A stretch of 64,000 nt of DNA from RGIG9060 sp052173655. Lineage in GTDB: Bacteria; Spirochaetota; Spirochaetia; Treponematales; Treponemataceae. Of the stretch, positions 32,796 through 40,874 are shown in pieces. Within the stretch, counting starts at the first letter, position 1, and each line of letters begins with the position of its first letter. The stretch covers positions 186,001 to 250,000 of the forward strand of contig JBQMYD010000002.1 of assembly GCA_052173655.1 (NCBI GenBank), given 5' to 3'. The notes under the pieces are model-generated. The model was not told where the DNA came from. It searched no databases and saw nothing but the letters and a program-made list of their open reading frames with translations. A program made the translations under genes and the position numbers.

Positions 32796-33314
32796 ATGGA
32801 TCACCAGAAAAATTTTGATAGAGATCAGCCAAAAGAAAAAGAATTTGTTGAAAAACTTATAAAACTAAACCGAACTGCAAAAGTAGTTAAGGGTGGAAGA
32901 CGATATTCGTTTTCAGCATTGACAGTTGTTGGCGATAAAAAAGGTAAGGTTGGCTTTGGTTTTGGGAAAGCTAACGATGTTACGGAAGCTATCAGGAAGA
33001 GCATTGATAAGGCTAAAAAAAGTATGATAACAGTTCCGATAAAAAATGGAACTGTACCGCACGAAATTCAAGCTGAATTCAAGGGATCTTCCGTGTTGTT
33101 AAAACCTGCTTGTTCCGGTACCGGAATTATTGCAGGGGGTCCTGTTCGGGCTGTTTTGGAAGCTGCCGGTGCAACGGATGTTATGTCCAAGTCTTTGGGG
33201 TCAAGTACGTCCGTGAATGTGGTTAGAGCAACGTTTGAATGTATAAAGAATTTAATGGATGCTCGTGAAGTTGCAAAAAACAGAAGCAAGACGTTAAAGG
33301 ATCTGTGGGGATAG
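32796..33314 (+). CDS. rpsE: 30S ribosomal protein S5 (uS5)
   Basis: This 172-residue S5 has LIKLNRTAKVVKGGRRYSFS with VGDKKGKVGFGFGKANDVTE. The C-terminal domain has KPACSGTGIIAGGPVRAVLE. It helps decoding accuracy and mRNA entry. TAGGAGAA precedes the ATG; rpmD follows after 4 bases. Confidence 0.97.
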   Translation: MDHQKNFDRDQPKEKEFVEKLIKLNRTAKVVKGGRRYSFSALTVVGDKKGKVGFGFGKANDVTEAIRKSIDKAKKSMITVPIKNGTVPHEIQAEFKGSSVLLKPACSGTGIIAGGPVRAVLEAAGATDVMSKSLGSSTSVNVVRATFECIKNLMDAREVAKNRSKTLKDLWG

Positions 33315-33318
33315 CACT

Positions 33319-33504
33319 ATGGCAAAAAAAGTTAAGGTTACTTTAATAAAAAGTACTATTGGACAAAAACCTGCTAAACGAGCTACCGTAAGAAGTCTTG
33401 GTTTGAGAAAAATCAATTCTTCTGTGGAACATGAACTTAATCCTTCTATTGAGGGAATGATAGCTTCCGTTTCGCATCTTGTAAAATGTGAGGAGTTGAA
33501 CTGA
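33319..33504 (+). CDS. rpmD: 50S ribosomal protein L30 (uL30)
   Basis: This 61-residue L30 contains KVTLIKSTIGQKPAKRATVR and SLGLRKINSSVEH, the L30 fold. The stop overlaps the rplO start (TGATG). No strong ribosome-binding site is seen (GGGGATAG). Confidence 0.94.
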   Translation: MAKKVKVTLIKSTIGQKPAKRATVRSLGLRKINSSVEHELNPSIEGMIASVSHLVKCEELN

Positions 33505-33971
33505 TGTCAGATTTTGTTCTTAATGCACCGTACGGAGCAAACAAAAAAGCTCGCCGTGTTGGACGAGGACAGGGTTCCGGTTTGGGTTCAACAGCCGGTA
33601 AAGGAAACAAGGGACAACAGTCCCGTTCCGGCGGAAAGACGTATGTAGGATTTGAAGGCGGACAGATGCCTCTTTACAGACGTGTTGCTATGAGAGGATT
33701 TTCAAATTATCCATTCAAAAAGGAATACGCTGTTTTCAATCTTAGAGATATTGAGGCTAAGTATGATAATGGTGAGACTGTAAATGTTGAGTCATTGGTT
33801 TTGAAAGGTTTGTTGAAAAAAGCAAATCTTCCGGTAAAAATTTTAGGAAATGGAGATATTACAAAAAAACTTACTGTTTCTGTAGATAAGCTTTCTGCAT
33901 CGGCAAAAGATAAAATCGAAAAAGCCGGCGGTTCAGTAGTTGATTGTGGTGTCAAAGTTTTAGATAAGTAA
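33504..33971 (+). CDS. rplO: 50S ribosomal protein L15 (uL15)
   Basis: This 155-residue L15 has the glycine-rich N-terminus RRVGRGQGSGLGSTAGKGNK and KTYVGFEGGQMPLYRRVAMR. It begins on the last base of the rpmD stop, with GAGG upstream, and is followed after 16 bases by secY. Confidence 0.95.
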   Translation: MSDFVLNAPYGANKKARRVGRGQGSGLGSTAGKGNKGQQSRSGGKTYVGFEGGQMPLYRRVAMRGFSNYPFKKEYAVFNLRDIEAKYDNGETVNVESLVLKGLLKKANLPVKILGNGDITKKLTVSVDKLSASAKDKIEKAGGSVVDCGVKVLDK

Positions 33972-33987
33972 TTGCAGGATATAGATA

Positions 33988-35307
33988 ATGGCTAACAATG
34001 CATTTGTAAATATGTTTAAGATAAAAGAACTCAGACAAAGGATCTTTTTTACTTTTATCATTCTTGCTGTTTTTCGATTAGGAAGTGTGTTAACAATACC
34101 GGGAATAAATCCTCAGGCTTTGACAACATATTTTGAACAGATGACGAAGGGAAATGCATTTGTTGACTATATGGACTTTTTTGCCGGCGGAGCCTTCTCA
34201 AATTTCTCTATATTTATGTTAGGTGTAATGCCCTACATTTCAATGCAGATTATTTTGCAGTTGGCTCTGATTATTTTTCCGACATTAAAAAGAATTGCAC
34301 AGGAAGATGGAGGACAAAAAAGAGTTCAAAAATGGACCAGAGTAGGAACCGTTTTTGTGTGTTTACTGCAGTCAATGGCGGTAACAATATACGCTTCCAG
34401 TATTCCTGAGGCAATTGTAATTTCAAATGTTTGGTTGTTTAAAATCATAGCTATGATTTCGGTAACGACCGGTACAATGGTTACAATTTGGCTTGGAGAA
34501 CAGATAACATCCCGTGGTATCGGTAACGGAATTTCAATGTTAATTTTTGCAGGTATCGTTGCAAGAATTCCTTCAGCAGTGTGGGAATTGATACGAATGG
34601 TAAAAAATTCGGAAATTAACGTTGTTTTCGTAATTGTTGTCATATTGATGTTCGTTGCAATTATTGCTCTTGTTGTTTATGAACAACAAGGTCAGCGAAA
34701 AATTCCTGTTCACTATGCAAAACGCGTTATCGGACGCAGAATGTATGGCGGGCAGAGTACTTATATTCCATTTAAAATTAATCCGTCGGGAGTTATCCCT
34801 GTAATTTTTGCATCTTCTTTCTTGACGTTCCCATTACAAATCGCGACTAGTTTGGGACCGAATGTCAGATGGTTGAGCAAACTTGCAGCATTCCTCGCTC
34901 CTAATGGAATCTGGTATAATGTCTTCTTTGTTCTTTTGATTGTATTTTTTGCTTATTTTTATACCCAGGTTACTTTAAACCCTACAGAAATTGCAAAAAA
35001 TATCAGAGAAAACGGAGGTTCAATTCCGGGTATTCGGACGGATAAAATGGAAGAATACATGCAGAAAGTTTTGAATCGGCTCGTGCTGCCGGGTTCATTA
35101 TACCTTGCTGTAATTGCTGTTTTGCCGACAATCATACAGAATCTTTTTGGATTTCCTTCATCTATTTCAATGTTGATGGGAGGAACTTCCTTGTTGATTC
35201 TTGTTGGTGTTGACTTGGACACAATGAGTCAGGTAGAAGCTTTCATGAAGATGCATCATCAAGATGGATTGGTAAAAAAAGGCAAGTTGCGATCAAGAAA
35301 TCTGTAG
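33988..35307 (+). CDS. secY: Protein translocase subunit SecY
   Basis: This 439-residue channel protein has ten predicted membrane helices. Typical SecY segments are LGVMPYISMQIILQLALIIF, QITSRGIGNGISMLIF, PFKINPSGVIPVIFASSF and ENGGSIPGIRTDKMEEYM. It is the pore partner of SecE at 10436. Unlike many bacteria, adk, map and infA do not follow; rpmJ does, after 109 bases. Confidence 0.97.
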   Translation: MANNAFVNMFKIKELRQRIFFTFIILAVFRLGSVLTIPGINPQALTTYFEQMTKGNAFVDYMDFFAGGAFSNFSIFMLGVMPYISMQIILQLALIIFPTLKRIAQEDGGQKRVQKWTRVGTVFVCLLQSMAVTIYASSIPEAIVISNVWLFKIIAMISVTTGTMVTIWLGEQITSRGIGNGISMLIFAGIVARIPSAVWELIRMVKNSEINVVFVIVVILMFVAIIALVVYEQQGQRKIPVHYAKRVIGRRMYGGQSTYIPFKINPSGVIPVIFASSFLTFPLQIATSLGPNVRWLSKLAAFLAPNGIWYNVFFVLLIVFFAYFYTQVTLNPTEIAKNIRENGGSIPGIRTDKMEEYMQKVLNRLVLPGSLYLAVIAVLPTIIQNLFGFPSSISMLMGGTSLLILVGVDLDTMSQVEAFMKMHHQDGLVKKGKLRSRNL

Positions 35308-35416
35308 TTTTTTGGTCAGATTGGTAGAATAACTTAAAAAAATAGTGTTTAATAGACAGTATCGGATTACTTTTTAATTCGGTGTCTTATTACTGTTTAG
35401 GTATCCGGAGGATATT

Positions 35417-35530
35417 ATGAAAGTACGAACCAGCGTTAAGCCCATTTGCGATAAGTGTAAGGTTATCAAAAGATTCGGAGTTGTTCGAATTGTTTGTACA
35501 AATCCAAAACACAAGCAGAGACAGGGTTGA
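35417..35530 (+). CDS. rpmJ: 50S ribosomal protein L36 (bL36)
   Basis: This 37-residue L36 reads KVRTSVKPICDKCKVIKRFG and ends CTNPKHKQRQG. It keeps the CxxC...CxxxxH zinc ligands. CCGGAGGA at 35405-35412 precedes the ATG at 35417. rpsM follows after 10 bases. Confidence 0.96.
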   Translation: MKVRTSVKPICDKCKVIKRFGVVRIVCTNPKHKQRQG

Positions 35531-35540
35531 GGAGTAATAG

Positions 35541-35906
35541 ATGGCTCGAATTGCGGGAGTTGACCTCCCTAATAAACATGTCAATATAGCATTGACCTAT
35601 ATTTTTGGTATTGGACGTTCGTCAGCAGAAGAAATTTGTAAAAAAGCAAATATTGATCCTAACAGAATGATGAATGACCTTTCACAGGATGAAGTTGGTA
35701 CCTTGAGATCTCTTATAGACGGTGAATACAAGGTAGAAGGAAGACTTAGATCCGAGATAGGATTGAACATCAAGCGACTTATGGATATTGGTTGTTACCG
35801 CGGACTTCGTCATAGAAAGGGATTGCCTGTTAACGGACAACGTACACGAACTAATTCTCGCACCCGCAAAGGTAAGAAAAAAACCGTTGCAGGAAAGAAG
35901 AAGTAA
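35541..35906 (+). CDS. rpsM: 30S ribosomal protein S13 (uS13)
   Basis: This 121-residue S13 begins ARIAGVDLPNKHVNIALTYI and ends with the basic tail GLPVNGQRTRTNSRTRKGKK. It forms inter-subunit bridges and contacts P-site tRNA. GAGGAG at 35529-35534 overlaps the rpmJ stop. Confidence 0.97.
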   Translation: MARIAGVDLPNKHVNIALTYIFGIGRSSAEEICKKANIDPNRMMNDLSQDEVGTLRSLIDGEYKVEGRLRSEIGLNIKRLMDIGCYRGLRHRKGLPVNGQRTRTNSRTRKGKKKTVAGKKK

Positions 35907-35927
35907 TACCTAAGTGGAGGATGTAAA

Positions 35928-36308
35928 TTGGCAACTGTAAAGAAAAGAAAAGAAAAGAAAAGTGTTTACGAGGGAAATGTATATATTCAGGCTACGTTTA
36001 ATAACACAATCGTAACAATTACAGACCTTAATGGAAATGCTTTAGCTTGGGCTTCTTCCGGCGGTCTGGGATTTAACGGAGCAAAAAAATCAACTCCGTT
36101 TGCAGCTCAGACTGTTGCCGAAACTGCAGTACAAAAGGCTGCAAGTTACGGTTTGCGTGAAGTTCATGTTTATGTAAAAGGACCTGGTGTTGGACGGGAA
36201 TCAGCTGTTCGCTCTCTTGGTAATATGGGACTTAAAGTTAAATCAATTAGTGATGTAACTCCAATCCCACATAATGGATGTCGTCCTAAGAAGACACGCC
36301 GTATTTAG
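35928..36308 (+). CDS. rpsK: 30S ribosomal protein S11 (uS11)
   Basis: This 126-residue S11 has YIQATFNNTIVTITDLNGNA and SAVRSLGNMGLKVKSISDVTP-type sequence, then the PHNGCRPKKTRRI end. The start is TTG at 35928 after GGAGGA at 35916-35921. Confidence 0.96.
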   Translation: MATVKKRKEKKSVYEGNVYIQATFNNTIVTITDLNGNALAWASSGGLGFNGAKKSTPFAAQTVAETAVQKAASYGLREVHVYVKGPGVGRESAVRSLGNMGLKVKSISDVTPIPHNGCRPKKTRRI

Positions 36309-36328
36309 TAGTAAGGAGTTATAATACA

Positions 36329-36922
36329 ATGGGAAGAAGCAATCAGGCTCTTTTGAAGAGATGTAAGGCTTTAGGGATCAGCCCTGTTGTTATGGGTTAT
36401 ACAAAAGAGTCTAAACGAAATCAGAAAGTAACAAGAAAGAAGAAGTCTGAATATGGTATTCAGCTTAACGAAAAGCAAAAAGTTAAGTTTATCTACGGTG
36501 TTCAAGAAAGACAGTTTAGACGTTATTACGTATTGGCTACAAAAAGATCCGGAGCTACGGGTGTAATGTTCCTACAGATCTTGGAAACCAGACTTGATAA
36601 TGTTGTTTATCGTCTTGGCTTTGTAAAAACAAGAAATGAAGCTCGTCAGATGGTAAGCCATGGTCATGTTACCGTAAACGGCAAAAAAGTTGACATAGCT
36701 TCCAGTTTAGTGGAAGTGGGGGACGTGATTTCAATTCGAGAATCAAGCAAGAACTCTAAAGGAATAAAAAATATTCTTTTAGCAAACGGTAATAGAGCTG
36801 TTCCGGCTTGGCTTGAAGTAGATAGAGATAACTTTACGGGAAAGGTTTTGAATTTACCGCTAAAAAGTGATATTGACTTTGATGTAAAAGAAAATCTCAT
36901 AGTTGAATTCTATTCAAAGTAA
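36329..36922 (+). CDS. rpsD: 30S ribosomal protein S4 (uS4)
   Basis: This 197-residue S4 lacks the N-terminal zinc cysteine pairs of some homologues. It has QFRRYYVLATKRSGATGVMF and an S4 RNA-binding domain with LDNVVYRLGFVKTRNEARQM and VSHGHVTVNGKKVDIAS. S4 is a primary 16S rRNA binder, and in E. coli it represses the alpha operon. Confidence 0.96.
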   Translation: MGRSNQALLKRCKALGISPVVMGYTKESKRNQKVTRKKKSEYGIQLNEKQKVKFIYGVQERQFRRYYVLATKRSGATGVMFLQILETRLDNVVYRLGFVKTRNEARQMVSHGHVTVNGKKVDIASSLVEVGDVISIRESSKNSKGIKNILLANGNRAVPAWLEVDRDNFTGKVLNLPLKSDIDFDVKENLIVEFYSK

Positions 36923-36931
36923 GGAGTTAGA

Positions 36932-37966
36932 ATGGCCCGCAAAAATCTGCTTAAAGAGTTTAAAAAACCTAAGGGGATTTCTTTTGAACATGGAGAAGAA
37001 ACGCCTAATTACGGAAAGTTTTTGGCTTATCCATTTGAACCAGGTTTTGGTACTACCGTAGGAAATACGTTACGCAGAGTGTTGTTGTCTTCAATTCAGG
37101 GCTATGCCGTTAGTTCTGTAAGGATAACTTCTTATGATGCAGATGACGTTCCTCATGTAATTTCAAGTGAATTTGAAACAATCCCAAATGTTGTTGAAGA
37201 TACCTTGGAAGTTTTGAATAGTATAAAGCAACTCAGATTAAAACTTGCCGATGACGTTGAACAGGAAACTTTCATGTTTGAGTTTAATGGCCCGGGTGAA
37301 GTTTCTAGCGATATGTTCAGCCAAGGCACACAGCTTGAGGTTTTTACAAAAGGCTTGCATCTTTTTACAATGATGGAAGGTGCACATATTGAATTTGAAG
37401 TTCAGGTTGAGTTGGGACGCGGATATGTAACTGCTGAAACTAATGCTGAAAATATTGATATTGTCGGAACCATTCCAATGGATGCGATTTTTACTCCGAT
37501 TAAGAAAGTTAAGTATGCTATAGAGCCGTGTCGTGTAGGACAGAGAAATGATTATGATAAACTTGTGCTGGAAATTTGGACAGACGGTTCAATCACTCCT
37601 GAGAATGCTTTAAGTGAAGCTGCAAAAATTTCAAAGGATCATTTTTCGATTTTTGTTAATTTTAATGATACTGAAATTAATAGTAGTGAAGAAGTCAGTG
37701 AAATTTCTGAAAGAACACAAATCATTTTAAGTACTCCGGTTGAAGAACTTGAGCTTTCAGTACGTTCCGTAAACTGTTTAAAAAATGCACAAATTAAGAA
37801 TATCGGGGAATTGACACGTAAAACGGAAGATGAAATTGCTAAAACTAGAAATTTTGGAAAAAAGAGTTTAGCTGAAATTAAGGAAAAACTTCAGGAATGG
37901 GGACTCAGCCTTGGTATGACGGATTACAGTCATTTAAATGATACAAATTTATCAAAGAAGGATTAA
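36932..37966 (+). CDS. rpoA: DNA-directed RNA polymerase subunit alpha
   Basis: This 344-residue alpha has the N-terminal assembly domain with EPGFGTTVGNTLRRVLLSSI. The C-terminal domain has the helix-hairpin-helix LELSVRSVNCLKNAQIKNIG and NFGKKSLAEIKEKL, which contacts activators and UP elements. AAGGAG precedes the ATG; rplQ follows after 3 bases. Confidence 0.97.
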   Translation: MARKNLLKEFKKPKGISFEHGEETPNYGKFLAYPFEPGFGTTVGNTLRRVLLSSIQGYAVSSVRITSYDADDVPHVISSEFETIPNVVEDTLEVLNSIKQLRLKLADDVEQETFMFEFNGPGEVSSDMFSQGTQLEVFTKGLHLFTMMEGAHIEFEVQVELGRGYVTAETNAENIDIVGTIPMDAIFTPIKKVKYAIEPCRVGQRNDYDKLVLEIWTDGSITPENALSEAAKISKDHFSIFVNFNDTEINSSEEVSEISERTQIILSTPVEELELSVRSVNCLKNAQIKNIGELTRKTEDEIAKTRNFGKKSLAEIKEKLQEWGLSLGMTDYSHLNDTNLSKKD

Positions 37967-37969
37967 AAT

Positions 37970-38503
37970 ATGAATCATAAAAGCGGATTTAATGCACTTT
38001 CAAGGAATACTTCTCATCGCCGTGCAATGTTGCGTAATATGGCTACTTCACTTTTTAGATATGAACGTATTACTACAACAAAGGCTAAGGCCCGGGAAGT
38101 GAGAAAATGTGCTGAGAAGTTAATTACTCGTGCGAAAGTTGACAATGTTCATAGCCGCCGTGAAGTTGCAAAATTCATACAAGATGAAATTGTTTTAGCA
38201 AAACTTTTTACGAATATTGCTCCACGTATGAACAGTCGTGCCGGTGGATATACAAGAATGTTTAAACTTGGTTTTAGACAAGGGGATGCTGCAGATATTG
38301 TAATTCTTGAGTTGGTTGATTATCAGCTTGGCGGTGATAAAAAAGCATCAAAAGATAAAAAAGCCGATGAAAAAAAGACAACTTCAAAGAAAACTAATGA
38401 CAAAAAGGCTTCTACAAAAAAAGCTCCAAAAGCTGAAAAACCTGCAAAGATTGAAAAAGTAGAGGAGCCAAAAGCAGCTGACACATCGAATGTTGCCGAA
38501 TAA
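37970..38503 (+). CDS. rplQ: 50S ribosomal protein L17 (bL17) with a long Lys-rich tail
   Basis: This L17 is 177 residues against a usual 115-130. The core (NHKSGFNALSRNTSHRRAML to VILELVDYQL) ends near residue 122. The remaining 55 residues are a low-complexity tail of Lys, Ala, Glu and Thr with repeats such as KKASKDKKADEKKTTSKK. The tail would project from the large subunit near the tunnel exit, where L17 sits. Its role is unknown. Confidence 0.95.
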   Translation: MNHKSGFNALSRNTSHRRAMLRNMATSLFRYERITTTKAKAREVRKCAEKLITRAKVDNVHSRREVAKFIQDEIVLAKLFTNIAPRMNSRAGGYTRMFKLGFRQGDAADIVILELVDYQLGGDKKASKDKKADEKKTTSKKTNDKKASTKKAPKAEKPAKIEKVEEPKAADTSNVAE

Positions 38504-38521
38504 TTTGAAAAGGAGTACGTT

Positions 38522-38698
38522 ATGTCAAAATCACATCGTGGAAAGGGTATCCGAGATCAGGTTGCACACGGACGTGGACTTTGCGGTCGTTGCAAGAAAG
38601 ATGGGATAAAAGTTCTTTACGAACACGAAATTGACGGACAGAAAGTAAAGATTTGCAAATATTGCAAGGCTGCTATAAAAAACGGTAAGGCTGTTTAA
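38522..38698 (+). CDS. 58-residue zinc-ribbon protein of the alpha operon, unrecognised
   Basis: This small basic protein begins SKSHRGKGIRDQVAHGRGLC and has CGRC near residue 21 and CKYC near residue 45, two CxxC pairs about 20 residues apart as in a zinc ribbon. The N-terminus is rich in Arg, Lys and His, like a small ribosomal protein. AAAGGAG at 38508-38514 precedes the ATG, and it lies 18 bases after rplQ ahead of the operon terminator. I do not recognise it as a standard ribosomal protein. An RNA- or ribosome-linked role is inferred from context only. Confidence 0.75.
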   Translation: MSKSHRGKGIRDQVAHGRGLCGRCKKDGIKVLYEHEIDGQKVKICKYCKAAIKNGKAV

Positions 38699-38728
38699 TT
38701 TTATAGTTTTCTGAACGGATAAAAGGAG

Positions 38729-38764
38729 CTACCTTCAGTTAGAGATTGAAGGTAGTTTTTTTTT
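38729..38764 (+). terminator. Intrinsic terminator of the S10-spc-alpha cluster
   Basis: CTACCTTCA (38729-38737) and TGAAGGTAG (38747-38755) form a perfect stem followed by nine T residues. The era promoter -35 box overlaps the right arm. Confidence 0.93.
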
Positions 38765-38774
38765 ACGATACAAT
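38746..38774 (+). promoter_or_regulatory. era promoter overlapping the preceding terminator
   Basis: TTGAAG (38746-38751) and TACAAT (38769-38774) are 17 bases apart. The -35 box is part of the descending stem of the terminator, so one sequence ends one operon and starts the next. Confidence 0.6.
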
Positions 38775-38797
38775 ACGATAGAATGAGCGATAAATAA

Positions 38798-39847
38798 GTG
38801 GAAAATAAAAATCGGGATATATCTGAAAATGAAAAACTCAAGAGCAAAATAGCTTGTAAAGAGGACGAAGCTGAGTGTTTAAAAAGCGATTTTATGCCGG
38901 ATGAAAAAAATATCTGTGAAACTGATCATAAAACAAAATCTATTTTAGATAATAAAACCATTTGCAAATCCGGGGTAGTTGCAATTGCCGGGCGAGCTTC
39001 CGTAGGAAAATCTACTTTTTTGAATGTTGCCAGTGGAGAAAAAATTTCAATTGTTTCTACAGTACCACAAACAACAAGAAATTCTGTTAAGGGGATTGTG
39101 AATACATCATTAGGACAATTGGTTTTTATTGATACGCCGGGTTTTCATAATTCAGAAAAAAAATTGAACAAAAAATTACGTTCCGTTTCAAAAGAGCAGT
39201 TGGAAAGTTCCGATGCAATTTTATATCTTTTGGATGCTTCAAGATTACCGGGAGAAGAAGAAAATTTTACTGCAGATCATATAAAACCTTATGCGAACAA
39301 GACTGTAATCGGAATAAATAAAATAGATTTGCCGGAAGCTGATAGTAAAAAATTACGAGCTTTTATTAAAGAAAAACTTCCAATGATAAGTCCTGATAGG
39401 ATTTTTGATTTGTCCGCAAAAGAGGACAACGGTATAAATTCTGTGCTAAAAGCTTTATTTGAATTTGCCTGTGAATCTTCAGCCTTGTATCCTGAAGAGT
39501 TTTATACGGATCAAGAAGTTGACTTTAGAATTGCCGAAATTATAAGAGAACAAGCTATTAACAGATTATTTGATGAAATTCCTCATGCTCTTTATGTTGA
39601 AATTTCCGATATGGAAATGAGGAAAAACAATAGGGAGCTTTGGATTCGTGCTTTTATTGTTGTTGAAAGAGAAAGCCAAAAGGGTATTGTTATCGGAAAA
39701 TCTGCTTGTATGATAAAAACTATACGGATTGAATCTCTAAAAGCCTTACGCAAAATTTTTGATTATAAGATAGATTTGGATTTGCAGGTAAAAGTGAACA
39801 AAAATTGGCGGCAAAAGGATTTTATTCTTTCAAAATTAATACGATAA
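38798..39847 (+). CDS. era: GTPase Era, with an N-terminal extension
   Basis: Era binds 16S rRNA and aids 30S maturation. The G-domain has GRASVGKS (G1) near residues 65-72, DTPGFH (G3) and NKID (G4). A KH domain follows, but its GxxG loop reads GKSA. From GTG 38798 the protein is 349 residues with about 57 extra N-terminal residues that are hydrophilic and contain four Cys (20, 27, 40, 56). There is no Shine-Dalgarno sequence at this GTG. ATG 38894 or a later start is possible. Directly upstream in frame is ATG AGC GAT AAA TAA. Confidence 0.85.
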   Translation: MENKNRDISENEKLKSKIACKEDEAECLKSDFMPDEKNICETDHKTKSILDNKTICKSGVVAIAGRASVGKSTFLNVASGEKISIVSTVPQTTRNSVKGIVNTSLGQLVFIDTPGFHNSEKKLNKKLRSVSKEQLESSDAILYLLDASRLPGEEENFTADHIKPYANKTVIGINKIDLPEADSKKLRAFIKEKLPMISPDRIFDLSAKEDNGINSVLKALFEFACESSALYPEEFYTDQEVDFRIAEIIREQAINRLFDEIPHALYVEISDMEMRKNNRELWIRAFIVVERESQKGIVIGKSACMIKTIRIESLKALRKIFDYKIDLDLQVKVNKNWRQKDFILSKLIR

Positions 39848-39854
39848 ATTTAAA

Positions 39855-40874
39855 ATGAATGATTTGAAAACTTATTTCAACTGTAATATATGTCCGAGGC
39901 AATGCGGAGCAAACAGAAATGATGGAAATACCGGTTTTTGCCAACAAACTGCAAAATTAAAGATTGCTGTAGCTTGCATTCACTTTGGAGAAGAACCTCC
40001 AATAAGTGTGCTCAATGGATCGGGAACAATTTTTATTACAGGGTGCAATTTAGGCTGTTCATTTTGTCAAAATTATCAAATATCGCAAAAAAATATGGGA
40101 AAAGAAATTTCAACTGAGGAGTTTGCACGGATTTGTATTCTTTTGCAGGAGTCTTTTGCTGAAAATATAAATATTGTAACCGGTTCTCATGTAATTCCTG
40201 CCTTGTCGGAAGGTTTAAAAAAAGCAAAGAAATTGGGCTTAAAAATACCTGTTTGCTGGAATTCTTCAGGATACGAAAGTATTGAAGCTCTTGAAATGCT
40301 GGAAGACTTGGTAGATATTTGGCTTCCTGATATGAAAACCTTGAACTCCGTAATCAGTGCTGAAGTTTTTTCTGCGAAAGATTATCCGAGTGTAACTAAA
40401 AAATCTATCAAATGGATGATAAATCATGCACCGTTAAAATTTGAAACAGTAAAAACGATACAGGATAAAAAAACTATAAAAAGATTCGGTGGAAATAAAA
40501 TCGAAAAAATGACTAGCGGTGTAATAATCAGACATCTTGTGCTACCCGGCAGACTTGACGATACAAGGATGGTTTTAGACTGGCTAAAAATTCATGCCGA
40601 CGACAGGGCGTGCATTTCTTTAATGAGTCAGTATACTCCGGTGAAATTCAGCCCGCAAGAAGCAAAAAAACGAGAGAGTTCTTTAAAAAGTTTTCAGCAC
40701 AGGCTCATGAATGATTCGGAATTCTGTCAAATACAAAAAATGATAAGCGAATATGATTTTTCACATTTGTTTTATCAAGAATTGAGTCAAGATACGGACT
40801 GGCTGCCGGATTTTGAAAAACAGCAGCCTTTCAGCAATGAGCTTTCAAAAACATTGTGGCATTGGAAATCATAA
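39855..40874 (+). CDS. PflX-like radical SAM protein
   Basis: This 339-residue protein has the radical SAM cluster motif CNLGCSFC near residues 64-71, within FITGCNLGCSFCQNYQIS. An N-terminal Cys group (CNICPRQC and FCQQ) precedes it. The pattern VCWNSSGYESIEALEMLEDL with DIWLPDMK matches the COG1313 (PflX) branch, related to pyruvate formate-lyase activating enzymes; the true substrate of this branch is not known to me. It starts 7 bases after era, so probably shares its promoter. Its 3' end overlaps the convergent tkt gene by 6 bases. Confidence 0.85.
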   Translation: MNDLKTYFNCNICPRQCGANRNDGNTGFCQQTAKLKIAVACIHFGEEPPISVLNGSGTIFITGCNLGCSFCQNYQISQKNMGKEISTEEFARICILLQESFAENINIVTGSHVIPALSEGLKKAKKLGLKIPVCWNSSGYESIEALEMLEDLVDIWLPDMKTLNSVISAEVFSAKDYPSVTKKSIKWMINHAPLKFETVKTIQDKKTIKRFGGNKIEKMTSGVIIRHLVLPGRLDDTRMVLDWLKIHADDRACISLMSQYTPVKFSPQEAKKRESSLKSFQHRLMNDSEFCQIQKMISEYDFSHLFYQELSQDTDWLPDFEKQQPFSNELSKTLWHWKS

